NCBI GenBank assembly: GCA_964471865.1
Contig: CAYYHU010000022.1
Span: forward strand, 1 to 39,125
DNA from: CAYMUC01 sp964471865
GTDB lineage: Bacteria > Actinomycetota > Acidimicrobiia > Acidimicrobiales > Ilumatobacteraceae
Reading direction: 5' to 3'
Length of the DNA: 39,125 nt
Shown here: piece by piece, positions 1 through 8,802 of the stretch
How positions within the stretch are numbered: position 1 is the first letter of the stretch
Layout of the letters: every line of letters begins with the position of its first letter
Made by a program: the position numbers and the translations under genes
The notes under the pieces: model-generated
What the model was told of the DNA's origin: nothing
The model's database searches: none
What the model saw: only the letters and a program-made list of their open reading frames with translations

Positions 1-1
1 C

Positions 2-559
2 ATCGGATCTGCTGCCATGGCCAGTTGTTCCGGAGTTCTGGGCTCTCGCGCAACCCCTGTGGACCTCGCAGCCTCACCCTGTGGCGGTACCGGTCTCGTC
101 GAACTCGACTCGGTCACGGTTTCTGCCGTCAGATCGCTGTTCCCGAACTGGCCCACCCCGCCGGTGTACGCGAGCGAAACGCCTTTGGCCGACGGCGCTG
201 TGGGCTGCTTCGACGGACGGGTCGTGGTCGTGGTCGCCGAGCACCGTGACGATCCGTCCATCATTGCCCACGAGTTCTGCCACGCGATCGCCCACCTCGA
301 CGACTCTCCCGTTCCCGGCGAGTTCCCCGTCCCGTCACGACCGCCCCAGGCCACGACGATGAGTCCCGAGTTATGGGCTCAGGAGATGTGGGCGACGACC
401 TGCTCGAGCGCTGTGACGATGACCGACGACTGGTCATGGGGCGGCATCGTCTCGCATGCTGATGCCGCCACTCGCGACTGGTCGGCGTCGTATGTGCAAC
501 GCGGACCCACCGACGCAGTCACGACACCTGAGGGATGGTATTCCGGAAGCGAGCCATGA
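2..559 (+). CDS. Putative secreted zinc metallopeptidase-like lipoprotein, 5' truncated
   Basis: The reading frame is already open at the window edge, so the gene probably starts upstream; an internal ATG lies at 17. The residues around that ATG (AAMASCSG) resemble the end of a signal peptide with a lipobox, so export as a lipoprotein is possible. The central HEFCHAIAH stretch fits the HExxH zinc site of metallopeptidases, and a glutamate in the downstream segment AQEMWATTC could be a third ligand. Several cysteines (CGG, GCF, TTCSS) fit an extracellular disulfide-bonded protein. I do not recognise a specific family. It ends 28 bp before the convergent Rieske gene and shows no link to the catabolic genes. 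Confidence 0.6.
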   Translation: MGSAAMASCSGVLGSRATPVDLAASPCGGTGLVELDSVTVSAVRSLFPNWPTPPVYASETPLADGAVGCFDGRVVVVVAEHRDDPSIIAHEFCHAIAHLDDSPVPGEFPVPSRPPQATTMSPELWAQEMWATTCSSAVTMTDDWSWGGIVSHADAATRDWSASYVQRGPTDAVTTPEGWYSGSEP

Positions 560-587
560 CTCATCGGTCGAGGTCGCTTGCGGATAC

Positions 588-1736
588 TCACGAGGTGGTG
601 CGGATCTTTCGGTCCATCTGCTCGTGATAGTGAGCGATCTTGCACTCTCGATCCGACAGGATGTGCGTGCGATACGCACTCGACTTCTTCGTGCGCTTGA
701 GCTGCTCGTAGATGCTGATGTCCTCACCGACGACGACCTTGAGACCTTCCCAGTGCTTCATCGTGGTGGCGAAGTACTTCTGGTACTCGGGATCGTCGTG
801 GTCTCCGGGGTAGATCAGCTGCCACGTCAAGAACTTGGTTCGATCAACTCCGACCGGGATCGGGTTGAACAACTGGATATGACCCGGATTGCAGTTGAAC
901 ACCGCGATGGGAAAGACCACGTAGTGGCAGATCGCGTAGCGATGATGATCCCAGTCCTCTTCGAGAAGATCCAAGGTGTCGGGCCGAGGCACGAAGCACA
1001 TGTAGTTCTCCCCGACGATATGGAACGAGGTCTTGCGGTTGGACTTGGTGAACTCGGGCGTCACGTGATGCAACTCGGTGACGTGATACGTCTCGTTGAA
1101 GCCGTCGACGATCGCTTTGTAGCTGACAGGGACATCCCACTCGAGTACTTCGTGCAGGATCATGTCCTCCATACGAAAGCGGCCGAGATCGCTCGTGATC
1201 TCCGGACCGATCGCCTCGAGGAGCGGCTTGGCCTCATCGGGGCCGGCGAGGTTGATCCACACCCATCCGCCCCACTCATCAGCAGCCACGGCTGGAGACT
1301 GCGCCGATGCGAGATGGACCGGATCGAAATCCTCACGCTCGGGAACACCGACCAACTTGCCCTTGGTGTCATAGACCCAGCCGTGATACGGGCATGTGAA
1401 GCGACGGGCTCCACAACCCGAGAGTTCCGACACGATCGCCGGACCACGATGGAGACACACGTTGTGGAACGCGGCAACGGAGCCGTCGGGCTGACGGGTG
1501 ATGACGATCGTCTCGCCATGCCCCTCGTAGCTCATCCAGTCGCCTGCTCCCGGGATCTGCTCGCTGCGTCCGGCGATGAGCCACTGCTTGGCGAGAACCC
1601 GCTCGCGCTCGAGTTCGTAACGAACGGGGTCGGTGTATACGTCCGCTGACATCGTCGACGGTCCGTAGTCCGGCAACTGTTGCACCGAGGGTCCCAGTCG
1701 AACGGGAACATCACCTCGGGTAGGCACATAGACCAT
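588..1736 (-). CDS. Rieske non-heme iron ring-hydroxylating oxygenase, alpha subunit
   Basis: This is the catalytic subunit of a two-component oxygenase that would hydroxylate an aromatic or alicyclic substrate using electrons from a separate reductase. The protein has 382 residues. The Rieske [2Fe-2S] ligands are Cys94/His96 (CLH) and Cys115/His118 (CPYHGW). The mononuclear iron site is NETYHVTELHH with His218 and His223, and Asp339 (GEDIS) is the likely third ligand. I chose ATG 1736 because GAAGGAG lies 8 nt upstream; an in-frame ATG at 1784 would bypass that site and add 16 atypical residues. The gene is divergent from a TetR regulator, which is a plausible controller. No reductase or beta subunit is adjacent. 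The substrate cannot be told from sequence. Confidence 0.93.
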   Translation of the reverse strand: MVYVPTRGDVPVRLGPSVQQLPDYGPSTMSADVYTDPVRYELERERVLAKQWLIAGRSEQIPGAGDWMSYEGHGETIVITRQPDGSVAAFHNVCLHRGPAIVSELSGCGARRFTCPYHGWVYDTKGKLVGVPEREDFDPVHLASAQSPAVAADEWGGWVWINLAGPDEAKPLLEAIGPEITSDLGRFRMEDMILHEVLEWDVPVSYKAIVDGFNETYHVTELHHVTPEFTKSNRKTSFHIVGENYMCFVPRPDTLDLLEEDWDHHRYAICHYVVFPIAVFNCNPGHIQLFNPIPVGVDRTKFLTWQLIYPGDHDDPEYQKYFATTMKHWEGLKVVVGEDISIYEQLKRTKKSSAYRTHILSDRECKIAHYHEQMDRKIRTTS

Positions 1737-1821
1737 GACACGAACTCCTTCGGAGAACACGCGGCTCGAGGACCGCCCCATCACTCGACACCCAAAGCGT
1801 AACAGACGTTATGGAACCGGA

Positions 1822-1844
1822 CCAGTACCGATGATCCCAGTACT
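1822..1844. promoter_or_regulatory. Candidate operator/promoter between Rieske and TetR genes
   Basis: The heptamer CCAGTAC occurs twice, at 1822-1828 and 1837-1843, and AGTAC/GTACT also form an inverted pair (1824-1828 and 1840-1844). TACTCT at 1841-1846 lies exactly 6 nt before the GTG start of the TetR gene and could be its -10 box for a leaderless transcript. A repeat overlapping the regulator's own promoter fits autoregulation. That function is inference. Confidence 0.35.
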
Positions 1845-1852
1845 CTTCGTCT

Positions 1853-2434
1853 GTGCCTCGAACCGTAGACACCAATGAGCGGCGTGCTGAACTCGCAGCC
1901 GCAGCGGCGCGCGTGATCGCGCGATCAGGGGTGTCGGGCGCAACGATGCGCGAGGTCGCTGCCGAAGCCGGATGGACCACAGGTGCGTTGACCCATCACT
2001 TCTCCGACAAGCGCGACCTTTTGGAGTTCACCCTGGCGACCTCGCTCGAACAACGCCGTGAGCGCCGCGAACGCCGACGACACCTTCCACCCGAGGATGC
2101 TTTGCGCGCCACCTTGGTCGATGCGCTTCCCATCACCGAAGCATCCCGTCTGCATTGGACCGTCACGGTGGCGTTTTGCGCCCAGGCGACGGGTGATCCG
2201 GGTCTGGCTGCGACACAGCGTGACGCCTATCGCGAGTTTCGCGCCGATGTCGCGCATCTCGTCACTGCGGCTGAGCGCGTTCCTCCCGACTCGGCTGAAG
2301 CCGAGGCCGAGCGCCTGATCGCGCTGCTCGACGGCATCGCTCTTCAGGCGCTGTTCGACCCCGAAACGTGGCAGCCCGAACGCCAGATCGCCGCGCTCGA
2401 CGGCGGTCTCAGACGCGAGCCGTGGCCGGAGTGA
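1853..2434 (+). CDS. TetR/AcrR family transcriptional regulator
   Basis: The 193-residue protein is a ligand-responsive DNA-binding repressor. The N-terminal helix-turn-helix domain spans about residues 8-55, with the typical TetR pattern ATMREVAAEAGWTTGALTHHF followed by SDKRDLL. The C-terminal two thirds form the variable all-helical ligand domain. The start is GTG 1853; there is no good Shine-Dalgarno, and a -10-like TACTCT ends 6 nt upstream, which suggests a leaderless mRNA. It is divergent from the Rieske gene, its likely target, and its 3' end overlaps the convergent P450 gene by 26 bp. The effector is unknown. Confidence 0.9.
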   Translation: MPRTVDTNERRAELAAAAARVIARSGVSGATMREVAAEAGWTTGALTHHFSDKRDLLEFTLATSLEQRRERRERRRHLPPEDALRATLVDALPITEASRLHWTVTVAFCAQATGDPGLAATQRDAYREFRADVAHLVTAAERVPPDSAEAEAERLIALLDGIALQALFDPETWQPERQIAALDGGLRREPWPE

Positions 2435-3680
2435 TGTCGAGTTCGAGTCGCGTGAGACCACGCAACATGAAACTCGGGAAATAGCGATAGTCGTTCTCGG
2501 GGGCGAGACGGAACGAGTCGATGCGCTTGGACAACTCTTCCAGCGCGACCTTGCCTTCGAGCCGGGACAGGTTGGCGCCCAGACAGAAGTGGATGCCCTT
2601 TCCGAAGGCGAGATGATCCCGGAGGTTCTCGCGATCAGGATCGAACGCGTCGGGATCCTCGTAGAGGCGTTCATCGCGATTCGCCGAGCAGAAGGCGATC
2701 ACGATCCTGGTTCCAGCACTGAGCTTGACACCACCGAGTTCGACGTCCCGGGTCACGATGCGCCACATGCCTTGCGTCGGGGTCGACAACCGCAGGGTCT
2801 CTTCCACGATCCGCTCGACCCGCGAGGGGTCATTCTTCACGGCCTCCCACTGATCGGGGTGTTCGCCCAACAGACGCATCATCTCGGTGAGCATCTTGGT
2901 CGTGGTCTCGTTCCCGGCGACGAGGAGCTGTTGCACGATGGACAGCATTTCGGGCATGTCCAAGGCTCGACGGTCTTGGACATCAGCGTCACCATCGTCG
3001 ATCGAGGCGTTCAACAGGTTCGTGAGCAGATCATCGCGGGGATCCGAACGACGAAGTTCGAGTTGCTCAGCGAAATAGTGCTGGAACTCATTGACCCCGC
3101 GTTCGGCCTCGATCCTCTGGTCGATGGTGATGTTGGTGCCGATTCCAGCGATGGAATCATCGGACCACCGCTTGAAGTCCGCCATCTTCTCGTCGGGAAC
3201 GTTGAGGGCGTGAGCGATCACCTCGACGGGCAACGGCACCCCGAACTCCTCGACGAACTCGATGCGACCCTTGTCGATCCACGAGTCGATCAGCCTGATC
3301 GTCACGGCGCGGATCACCGGCTCCATCGCCGCAATGGACTTGGGGTGAAAGGCCTTGGACACGAGCCGGCGATACCGGGTGTGCTCGGGCTGATCGGCAG
3401 TCAACATGGTCGGAACCCGGGGATACCCCTCGGCGATGACCTCACCGAGACGGGCCCGGTCCTCGGCCGGCATCGGCATTCCCGCACCACCGAACAGCGA
3501 AGAGTACGTCTGGGGATCCCGAAGCACCTGCATCACCAGATCGTGACGTGTCACCAGATGTACCCCGATCGCCGGTACCGCCAGCACCGGTGCCTCCTCG
3601 CGCATCTGGGCGTAATGCGGGTACGGACACTGCAAGGTCTCGGGGTCGAAGGGATTGAACGTGGACAGATCCGTGGTCAT
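2409..3680 (-). CDS. Cytochrome P450
   Basis: The 423-residue soluble bacterial P450 would insert one oxygen atom into a substrate using electrons delivered by a ferredoxin. The I-helix oxygen-activation motif is AGNETT (255-260). The ExxR pair is Glu294/Arg297 in EETLR. The heme-binding loop is FGKGIHFCLG (359-368) with Cys366 as iron ligand. The start at 3680 has AAGGAG five bases upstream. It follows the LLM oxidoreductase on the same strand with an 88 bp gap, so the two may share an operon. The substrate is unknown; family members near FadD and Ltp genes often act on steroids or terpenoids. Confidence 0.95.
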   Translation of the reverse strand: MTTDLSTFNPFDPETLQCPYPHYAQMREEAPVLAVPAIGVHLVTRHDLVMQVLRDPQTYSSLFGGAGMPMPAEDRARLGEVIAEGYPRVPTMLTADQPEHTRYRRLVSKAFHPKSIAAMEPVIRAVTIRLIDSWIDKGRIEFVEEFGVPLPVEVIAHALNVPDEKMADFKRWSDDSIAGIGTNITIDQRIEAERGVNEFQHYFAEQLELRRSDPRDDLLTNLLNASIDDGDADVQDRRALDMPEMLSIVQQLLVAGNETTTKMLTEMMRLLGEHPDQWEAVKNDPSRVERIVEETLRLSTPTQGMWRIVTRDVELGGVKLSAGTRIVIAFCSANRDERLYEDPDAFDPDRENLRDHLAFGKGIHFCLGANLSRLEGKVALEELSKRIDSFRLAPENDYRYFPSFMLRGLTRLELDITPATARV

Positions 3681-3768
3681 GGGTACTCCTTGGGCACGAG
3701 ACCCCGTATCGGGCCTCGAGACGTTGTCATGCTGGCATCACCCGGGGTGGGCGGGGCGAAGCGGACAC

Positions 3769-4743
3769 TCAGGTTCCTGCCAGAGCCTCGACGATGGGCG
3801 CGACATCGCGCATCACCGAGGCTCCGAACGTCACGTAGTTGATCCCGTAACGCTCGCGCCGTTCCTGAATTCGCTCGATCAAAACACCGATCGGGCCGAT
3901 CAATGCATTGGGGTGGTCGGCCAGTTCCTGGGGCGTCAATCCGAACATCGGCGCCATCATCCCCAGAGTCGCGTCCTCGTCCTCGGTCACGACGGTGAAG
4001 TACGCCGCGATCTCGATCTCGAGGTCCTCGAAGCGATCACCAGCGCCCTGTTTGATCCAACCGATCTTTTCCATCGTGGCTTCGGCAGTGGAACTGCCAA
4101 CCCCTGCCGGCCCGATCACACCTGACGAGTTGTTGAAGTTGAGACTGACGATGTCGGCCTCCCGGCCGGCGATCGTGAGAATCCTGCGGGATCCTCCCCC
4201 GATCATCAGCGGCGGACGCGGACGCTGAATGGGTTTGGGCACGGCTTCGAAGCCCGACGCATGGACATGTTGGCCGTCGATCTCGACGCTGCCATCGGCG
4301 AAACAGGCCTTGAGTAACTCGATCGTCTCCTCGAGACGGTCGATGCGAACACCTGGGCGGTCGAAAGGAATCCCCATGGCTTCGTACTCGTTGGCCAACC
4401 AGCCCGCTCCGAGTCCCATCTCGAGGCGACCGTTGGAGAAGAAATCCAACGTGGCGAGCTCCTTGGCCAGCATGACGGGCTGACGATAATCGACGCACAA
4501 CACTCGACAGCCCACCGCGATAGTCGAGGTGGCCTCGGCGGCCACCGCCATCGCTGGAATCGCCGCCACCGTCTGCACGGGGTGACGCGTGGCTTCGAGC
4601 TTGGGACCTGGCCCGATGACATGGTCGGCCAGATGGAACGACGAAAAACCGAGGTCCTCGGCAGCCTTGGCCTGGTCCCTCCATTCCTGAGCCGACTCCG
4701 GGGAAAAACTCTGAATGCCGAATCTCAACGGATGAGTGCTCAT
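3769..4743 (-). CDS. F420-dependent LLM-class oxidoreductase (TIGR03621-like)
   Basis: The 324-residue protein has the luciferase-like TIM-barrel pattern. Its N-terminus RFGIQSFSPESAQEW and the segment GRLEMGLGAGWLANEYEAMGI resemble the actinobacterial group of F420-dependent oxidoreductases. The family transfers hydride between coenzyme F420 and an organic substrate in the cytoplasm. The start codon overlaps the stop of the upstream phosphohistidine-domain gene by four bases (ATGA), so the two are translationally coupled. The P450 follows in the same direction. FMN instead of F420 cannot be excluded, because the two subfamilies share the fold. Confidence 0.9.
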   Translation of the reverse strand: MSTHPLRFGIQSFSPESAQEWRDQAKAAEDLGFSSFHLADHVIGPGPKLEATRHPVQTVAAIPAMAVAAEATSTIAVGCRVLCVDYRQPVMLAKELATLDFFSNGRLEMGLGAGWLANEYEAMGIPFDRPGVRIDRLEETIELLKACFADGSVEIDGQHVHASGFEAVPKPIQRPRPPLMIGGGSRRILTIAGREADIVSLNFNNSSGVIGPAGVGSSTAEATMEKIGWIKQGAGDRFEDLEIEIAAYFTVVTEDEDATLGMMAPMFGLTPQELADHPNALIGPIGVLIERIQERRERYGINYVTFGASVMRDVAPIVEALAGT

Positions 4744-6494
4744 GCCGGCACCTCCAGAATCGTCACGACGCCGGTATCGCCATCAACGCGAATGCGAGCA
4801 CCATCGGGAATCGAGTTCGTCGCGTCGGTGGCCGAGACCACACACGGCAGACCGAGTTCCCGGCTCACGATGATCGCATGGGAAATCTGTCCGCCCACGT
4901 TCACCACAACGGCTCCCACGGCCATGAACAAGGGGGTCCAGGCCGGGTCGGTCAAGGGGCTCACCAACACGTCGCCGGGTTCGAGATCTCCCGGGTCGGC
5001 AGGGTCGAGAACCACTCGGGCCCTCCCCTCGAAAGAACCCGGACATCCAGGAACGCCCTGAAGCAAGTCCCCAGCACCCAGGGTCGCAACCTGCCGCTGC
5101 CCCTTGCGGGTCCAGGATCGAAGCGAAGGAACCTGCCCATCGACGATGAAGAAAGGCGGTTCGAGCTCCCACAACTGGAGCCACCGTCGATACCGCTCGG
5201 CCAGCAACTCTGCGTAGGCGCCGGGATGAGTGATGTAGTCCTCGAGCTCACGATTCAACAGCATGAACACATGGTCGGGATCAGCGATCTGACCAGCCTC
5301 GTGATGACGACGTCCGAGCTCCCGAAACACCGTCCGGCCCTCATGGACCGCCCTGATGATGTTGGTCTTGGTCCGCTCTCGGAATGCCAACTGATGCGCA
5401 GCCACCAAAGCCGCCTCGAATTGACCAGCGAGCTCTTCGCCGAGGGCTGCAACTTTGGTGCGCACCTCGCCGGTCAGCTGCTCACGCTCGGTGGCGCGGG
5501 CTCGATTACGCAGCCGTGGGGATTCCTCATCGCTTTGGAAGCGCACTCGATCGATGGCGGCAAGAGCGATCTCGGGACGGGTCTCCCAGGTATCCGAACT
5601 GATTTCCCACTCGTTGGGACCCCGGCTTCCGAACTCGACGAGAAACTCGTCAAAGGCGGCCAAGAAGGCGCGGACATCATCACCGTCGAGGGAGGCCAGT
5701 CGCTGCACAAGCCCTTCGACACCGGCATCGAAAGCGGCGCTCAGAGCGGCCGATGCCCGGATCATGCGAGAAAGATCCCACATCGCATAGGACGGTTCGG
5801 CCGAGTCCACATCACCGATGCCGGCCACGAGCTTCATGGGAATCGTCGGATCGCCGATGGCTTGGCCGATCTGGAACAAGATGCCCGGAGCGATACCCGA
5901 TGACGATGACGAAATGGTGTGGCTCTCGAACAGCTTGCGCAGCATGGGCTGAGTCGACCGGGCATAGGCCACGAGTTCGGCGTCAGACGACGTAGCGAGG
6001 TCGGGACGCGAACGTCGGAGCGCTTTGGTCTCGTCACGTTCGCGATCGATCTCATCCCAATGTGTGGTGGTCATGACCCACCCGAGATGCGCCATGACCG
6101 CGTCGGTGAGGTCCGGCCGCTCATCGGCGGGATGAGCGCGATAGACCGGAACGTCGGGATGGTCTCCGAAAAAGGCCAGATCGAGCTGCTCTACGGTCAC
6201 GACCGGACTGCGAACACCCTGCATGCGGACATTTGACAAGTTGATGTACATGTAGCCACCGAAGAACCCCACGGTGTCGGGGTAGCGCTCATCGAACTCG
6301 TCTCGGCTGTAACTGCCGCTGCGGGCATAGCCGTCAGCCCACCCCTGGCAGATGCCTCGCTCCCAGGAGAACTGCTGGCCCAGAGGTGACGCCGGTGTCG
6401 GCAGCACCTCACCCGAGTTGGCTCGGGTGTAACTCGGCCAGCGGGTGCTGGGGGGCCAATCGGCCAGCCAACGGTCGAAGTCAACCTCTCCCAT
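4740..6494 (-). CDS. PEP-utilising-enzyme mobile (phosphohistidine) domain protein lacking an ATP-grasp domain
   Basis: The C-terminal ~90 residues match the swivelling phosphohistidine domain of PEP synthase, pyruvate phosphate dikinase and rifampin phosphotransferase. They include GDVLVSPLTDPAWTPLF and then GGQISHAIIVSRELGLPCVV, where His539 is the expected phosphorylated residue. The preceding ~450 residues are helical and acidic and lack the glycine-rich ATP-grasp nucleotide site of dikinases, so a partner kinase or a different chemistry is required. I chose ATG 6494 (584 residues) because AAGGTGG lies six bases upstream; GTG 6497 is the alternative. It is coupled to the LLM oxidoreductase by a 4-base overlap, which suggests a joint function. 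The substrate is unknown. Confidence 0.8.
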   Translation of the reverse strand: MGEVDFDRWLADWPPSTRWPSYTRANSGEVLPTPASPLGQQFSWERGICQGWADGYARSGSYSRDEFDERYPDTVGFFGGYMYINLSNVRMQGVRSPVVTVEQLDLAFFGDHPDVPVYRAHPADERPDLTDAVMAHLGWVMTTTHWDEIDRERDETKALRRSRPDLATSSDAELVAYARSTQPMLRKLFESHTISSSSSGIAPGILFQIGQAIGDPTIPMKLVAGIGDVDSAEPSYAMWDLSRMIRASAALSAAFDAGVEGLVQRLASLDGDDVRAFLAAFDEFLVEFGSRGPNEWEISSDTWETRPEIALAAIDRVRFQSDEESPRLRNRARATEREQLTGEVRTKVAALGEELAGQFEAALVAAHQLAFRERTKTNIIRAVHEGRTVFRELGRRHHEAGQIADPDHVFMLLNRELEDYITHPGAYAELLAERYRRWLQLWELEPPFFIVDGQVPSLRSWTRKGQRQVATLGAGDLLQGVPGCPGSFEGRARVVLDPADPGDLEPGDVLVSPLTDPAWTPLFMAVGAVVVNVGGQISHAIIVSRELGLPCVVSATDATNSIPDGARIRVDGDTGVVTILEVPA

Positions 6495-6522
6495 CACGAT
6501 CCACCTTTCGCACTCCGAGAAC

Positions 6523-6556
6523 GACGTGAAACTAACCGATGGATTAGTTTGACGTC
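6523..6556. promoter_or_regulatory. 34-bp near-perfect palindrome, putative operator in a divergent promoter
   Basis: The arms GACGTGAAACTAA (6523-6535) and TTAGTTTGACGTC (6544-6556) are inverted repeats with one mismatched position, separated by an 8-base centre. The element lies between the divergent phosphohistidine gene and the molybdenum oxidoreductase gene, where a dimeric repressor could control both. The length and symmetry fit a TetR- or GntR-type site; which regulator binds is unknown. Confidence 0.6.
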
Positions 6557-6604
6557 AGGTCCGACCGGGGGGTTCAGGACCACAGACACTGTGAAGGAGA
6601 CGCT

Positions 6605-8752
6605 GTGACCAGCACCGAGGAAGTCACGACCAAGCGCACGTTCTGTCGAGTCTGCCATGCCAGTTGTCCTCTCGAGATCGACCTCGACCTCGACGGCAAC
6701 CGTCTCGTGGCGGTGCGCGGCGTCGAAGAGGATCCCCTGTTCGCCGGGTACACCTGCATCAAGGGCCGCCAGTTGCCGGATCAGATCCACCACCCCGACC
6801 GCCTGGTGCAGCCGTTGCGGCGTCGCGACGATGCCACGTTCGAAGCGATCGACTCACAGACCGCTCTCGACGAGATCGCCGTCAAGCTCCGACATATCAT
6901 CGACACCTACGGACCCCGAGCCGTGGCGAGCTACACCGGCACCGGCGGCTATCAGAACTCCGTCGCGGTCCCCGTCGCCCGGGCTTTCCACCAGGGCATC
7001 GGTTCGTCGTCGTTCTACACCTCGGTGACGATCGACCAGCCAGCCAAGACGACCGCCCCATTCCGAACGGGTATCTGGGAGGCCGGGTATCAGAACTTCA
7101 GCGATGCCGATGTGCTCATGGCCATCGGTTACAACCCCATGGTGTCGAGCTATGGCCCCGTTGGAGGCCTTCAGGGAACCAACCCCTTCGTCGTGCTGCG
7201 CGAGGCCAAGAAGCGCGGGATGAAGCTGATCGTGGTCGATCCCCGCCGCACCGAGCTCGCAGCTCAAGCCGATATCCACCTGGCTGTGAAGCCGGGCGAG
7301 GATCCCACTCTCGTCGCGGGGATGATCAACGTCATCCTCTCTGAAGGTCTTCACGATCTCGAATTCTGCGAGCAGTGGGTGGGTGACCTCGATCTGCTTG
7401 CAACTTCGGTCTCGGTGTTCACCCCCGAGCATGTCGCCGAGCGCTGCGATATCGATGCCTCCGACGTGGTGGCGGCAGCCCGCATGTTCGCAGCCGGACC
7501 CAAAGGCACCGCCGGTACGGGTACCGGACCGAACATGGCTCCCCATTCGAGCCTGACGGAACATCTCGTGATCGCTTTGAACACGATCTGTGGACGGGTG
7601 AATCGCGCAGGAGACCGTCTCGAGAGCGGATGGTTCCTGTATCCCGAGACCCCCAAGCGGGCCCAAGTCATTCCCCCGCGTCCGCCTGTCACGGGCGCTC
7701 CGGCCCGTATCCGCAATCTGCGCGGGTACCGCGGCGAAATGCCCACCACCACGTTGGCCGAAGAAATTCTGACTCCTGGTGACGGCCAGATTCGAGCGCT
7801 CATCGTGAGCGGCGGAAACCCGATGGTGGCGTGGCCCGATCAGGAATTGACCATCAAAGCGCTGGAAAACCTCGAACTGTTGGTCGTGATCGATCATCGT
7901 CTCGATACGACCGCGCAGTTGGCTCATTACGTCATCGCTCCGACGTTGTCGCTCGAGCGCGCCGACGTTCCACACCTGATGGATCGCTGGTTCCGAGCCC
8001 CCTATACGAACTACACCGATGCGGTCATGGATCGCCCCGGCGACGTGCTGAACGAATGGGAAGTGTTCTGGGAAATCGCCCACCGAATCGGGTCGACGAT
8101 TCCTCTGCCCGGGGGTGAGACCCCCATGGACGTGCGTCCCGATGACCACACGATCATCGACTTGGCCTACGGCAACTCGCGTATGCCCTTGTCCGAGGTG
8201 CGTGAGAACCGCGGAGTCGTCCATGCCGAGCGAGCGATGGTCGTCGCGCCAGCCGAACCGGACTGCACAGCACATTTCACGTTGGCACCCGAGGATCTCA
8301 TGGCCGAACTCGCCGAGGTCCGTGGCGAGGGCTCAGCCATGGCCGCTCTCGGGGTCGATGACGAAACGTATCCGTTCCGACTCGTGAGCCGTCGACTCAA
8401 GCAGGTCCTCAACTCTCTCGGTACCGAATTGCCGGTGATCGCTGCCAAGGGCACGACCAATCCGGCATATATGAACCCCGAGGATCTCGAAAAACTCGGT
8501 CTGCGCTCGGGTGATCTCGCCATGATCTCGTCACCAGAGGGCTCCCTCACTGCGGTGGTGGAGCCCGCCGCAGATGTCCGTCGCGGTGTGATCTCGATGG
8601 CGCATTCCTGGGGCGGTCGCTCCTTGACCGATGAGCAGGTCCGCGAAATCGGCACTCCGACCAATCGCTTGGTCGGCACCGAGCGTGGCTACGACCCGGT
8701 CACCGGAATGGTCGTGCTCAGCGCCATCCCCGTGGCCGTCGTCCCGGCCTGA
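6605..8752 (+). CDS. Molybdopterin (bis-MGD) oxidoreductase with N-terminal [4Fe-4S] site
   Basis: The 715-residue protein belongs to the DMSO reductase/formate dehydrogenase superfamily. The N-terminal [4Fe-4S] cluster is bound by Cys14, Cys17, Cys21 (CRVCHASC) and Cys51 (CIKGR). Typical MGD-binding segments follow, including LIVVDPRRTELAAQADIH and LIVSGGNPMVAWPD, and the C-terminal cap domain contains NPAYMNPEDLEKLGLRSGD. No twin-arginine signal is visible, so it is probably cytoplasmic. The GTG start 6605 has GAAGGAG six bases upstream. I could not assign the molybdenum ligand residue. The frame contains no TGA, so it is not a selenocysteine formate dehydrogenase. No membrane or electron-transfer subunit adjoins it. 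The 3' neighbour is the AhpD-like gene 50 bp downstream. Confidence 0.92.
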   Translation: MTSTEEVTTKRTFCRVCHASCPLEIDLDLDGNRLVAVRGVEEDPLFAGYTCIKGRQLPDQIHHPDRLVQPLRRRDDATFEAIDSQTALDEIAVKLRHIIDTYGPRAVASYTGTGGYQNSVAVPVARAFHQGIGSSSFYTSVTIDQPAKTTAPFRTGIWEAGYQNFSDADVLMAIGYNPMVSSYGPVGGLQGTNPFVVLREAKKRGMKLIVVDPRRTELAAQADIHLAVKPGEDPTLVAGMINVILSEGLHDLEFCEQWVGDLDLLATSVSVFTPEHVAERCDIDASDVVAAARMFAAGPKGTAGTGTGPNMAPHSSLTEHLVIALNTICGRVNRAGDRLESGWFLYPETPKRAQVIPPRPPVTGAPARIRNLRGYRGEMPTTTLAEEILTPGDGQIRALIVSGGNPMVAWPDQELTIKALENLELLVVIDHRLDTTAQLAHYVIAPTLSLERADVPHLMDRWFRAPYTNYTDAVMDRPGDVLNEWEVFWEIAHRIGSTIPLPGGETPMDVRPDDHTIIDLAYGNSRMPLSEVRENRGVVHAERAMVVAPAEPDCTAHFTLAPEDLMAELAEVRGEGSAMAALGVDDETYPFRLVSRRLKQVLNSLGTELPVIAAKGTTNPAYMNPEDLEKLGLRSGDLAMISSPEGSLTAVVEPAADVRRGVISMAHSWGGRSLTDEQVREIGTPTNRLVGTERGYDPVTGMVVLSAIPVAVVPA

Positions 8753-8790
8753 GCGAACGCTGCGGAGCGAGCCGATCGCTGTCGGCTTGC

Positions 8791-8796
8791 TACCGT
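8791..8796 (+). promoter_or_regulatory. Candidate -10 box for a leaderless transcript of the AhpD-like gene
   Basis: TACCGT fits the actinobacterial TAnnnT pattern and ends 6 nt before ATG 8803, placing transcription start at the A of the start codon. No Shine-Dalgarno is present. The same geometry recurs upstream of other genes in this window. Confidence 0.4.
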
Positions 8797-8802
8797 GGCG
8801 GC

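Noticed and set aside
456..1649. A 397-residue plus-strand frame opposite the first Rieske gene
   Set aside because: The Rieske protein on the other strand has all cluster ligands; the antisense frame has no recognisable domain.
2589..3842. A 417-residue plus-strand frame opposite the first P450
   Set aside because: It mirrors the P450 codons and shows no motif of its own.
6854..8275. A 473-residue minus-strand frame opposite the molybdenum oxidoreductase
   Set aside because: It is antisense to a gene with clear cluster and cofactor motifs.
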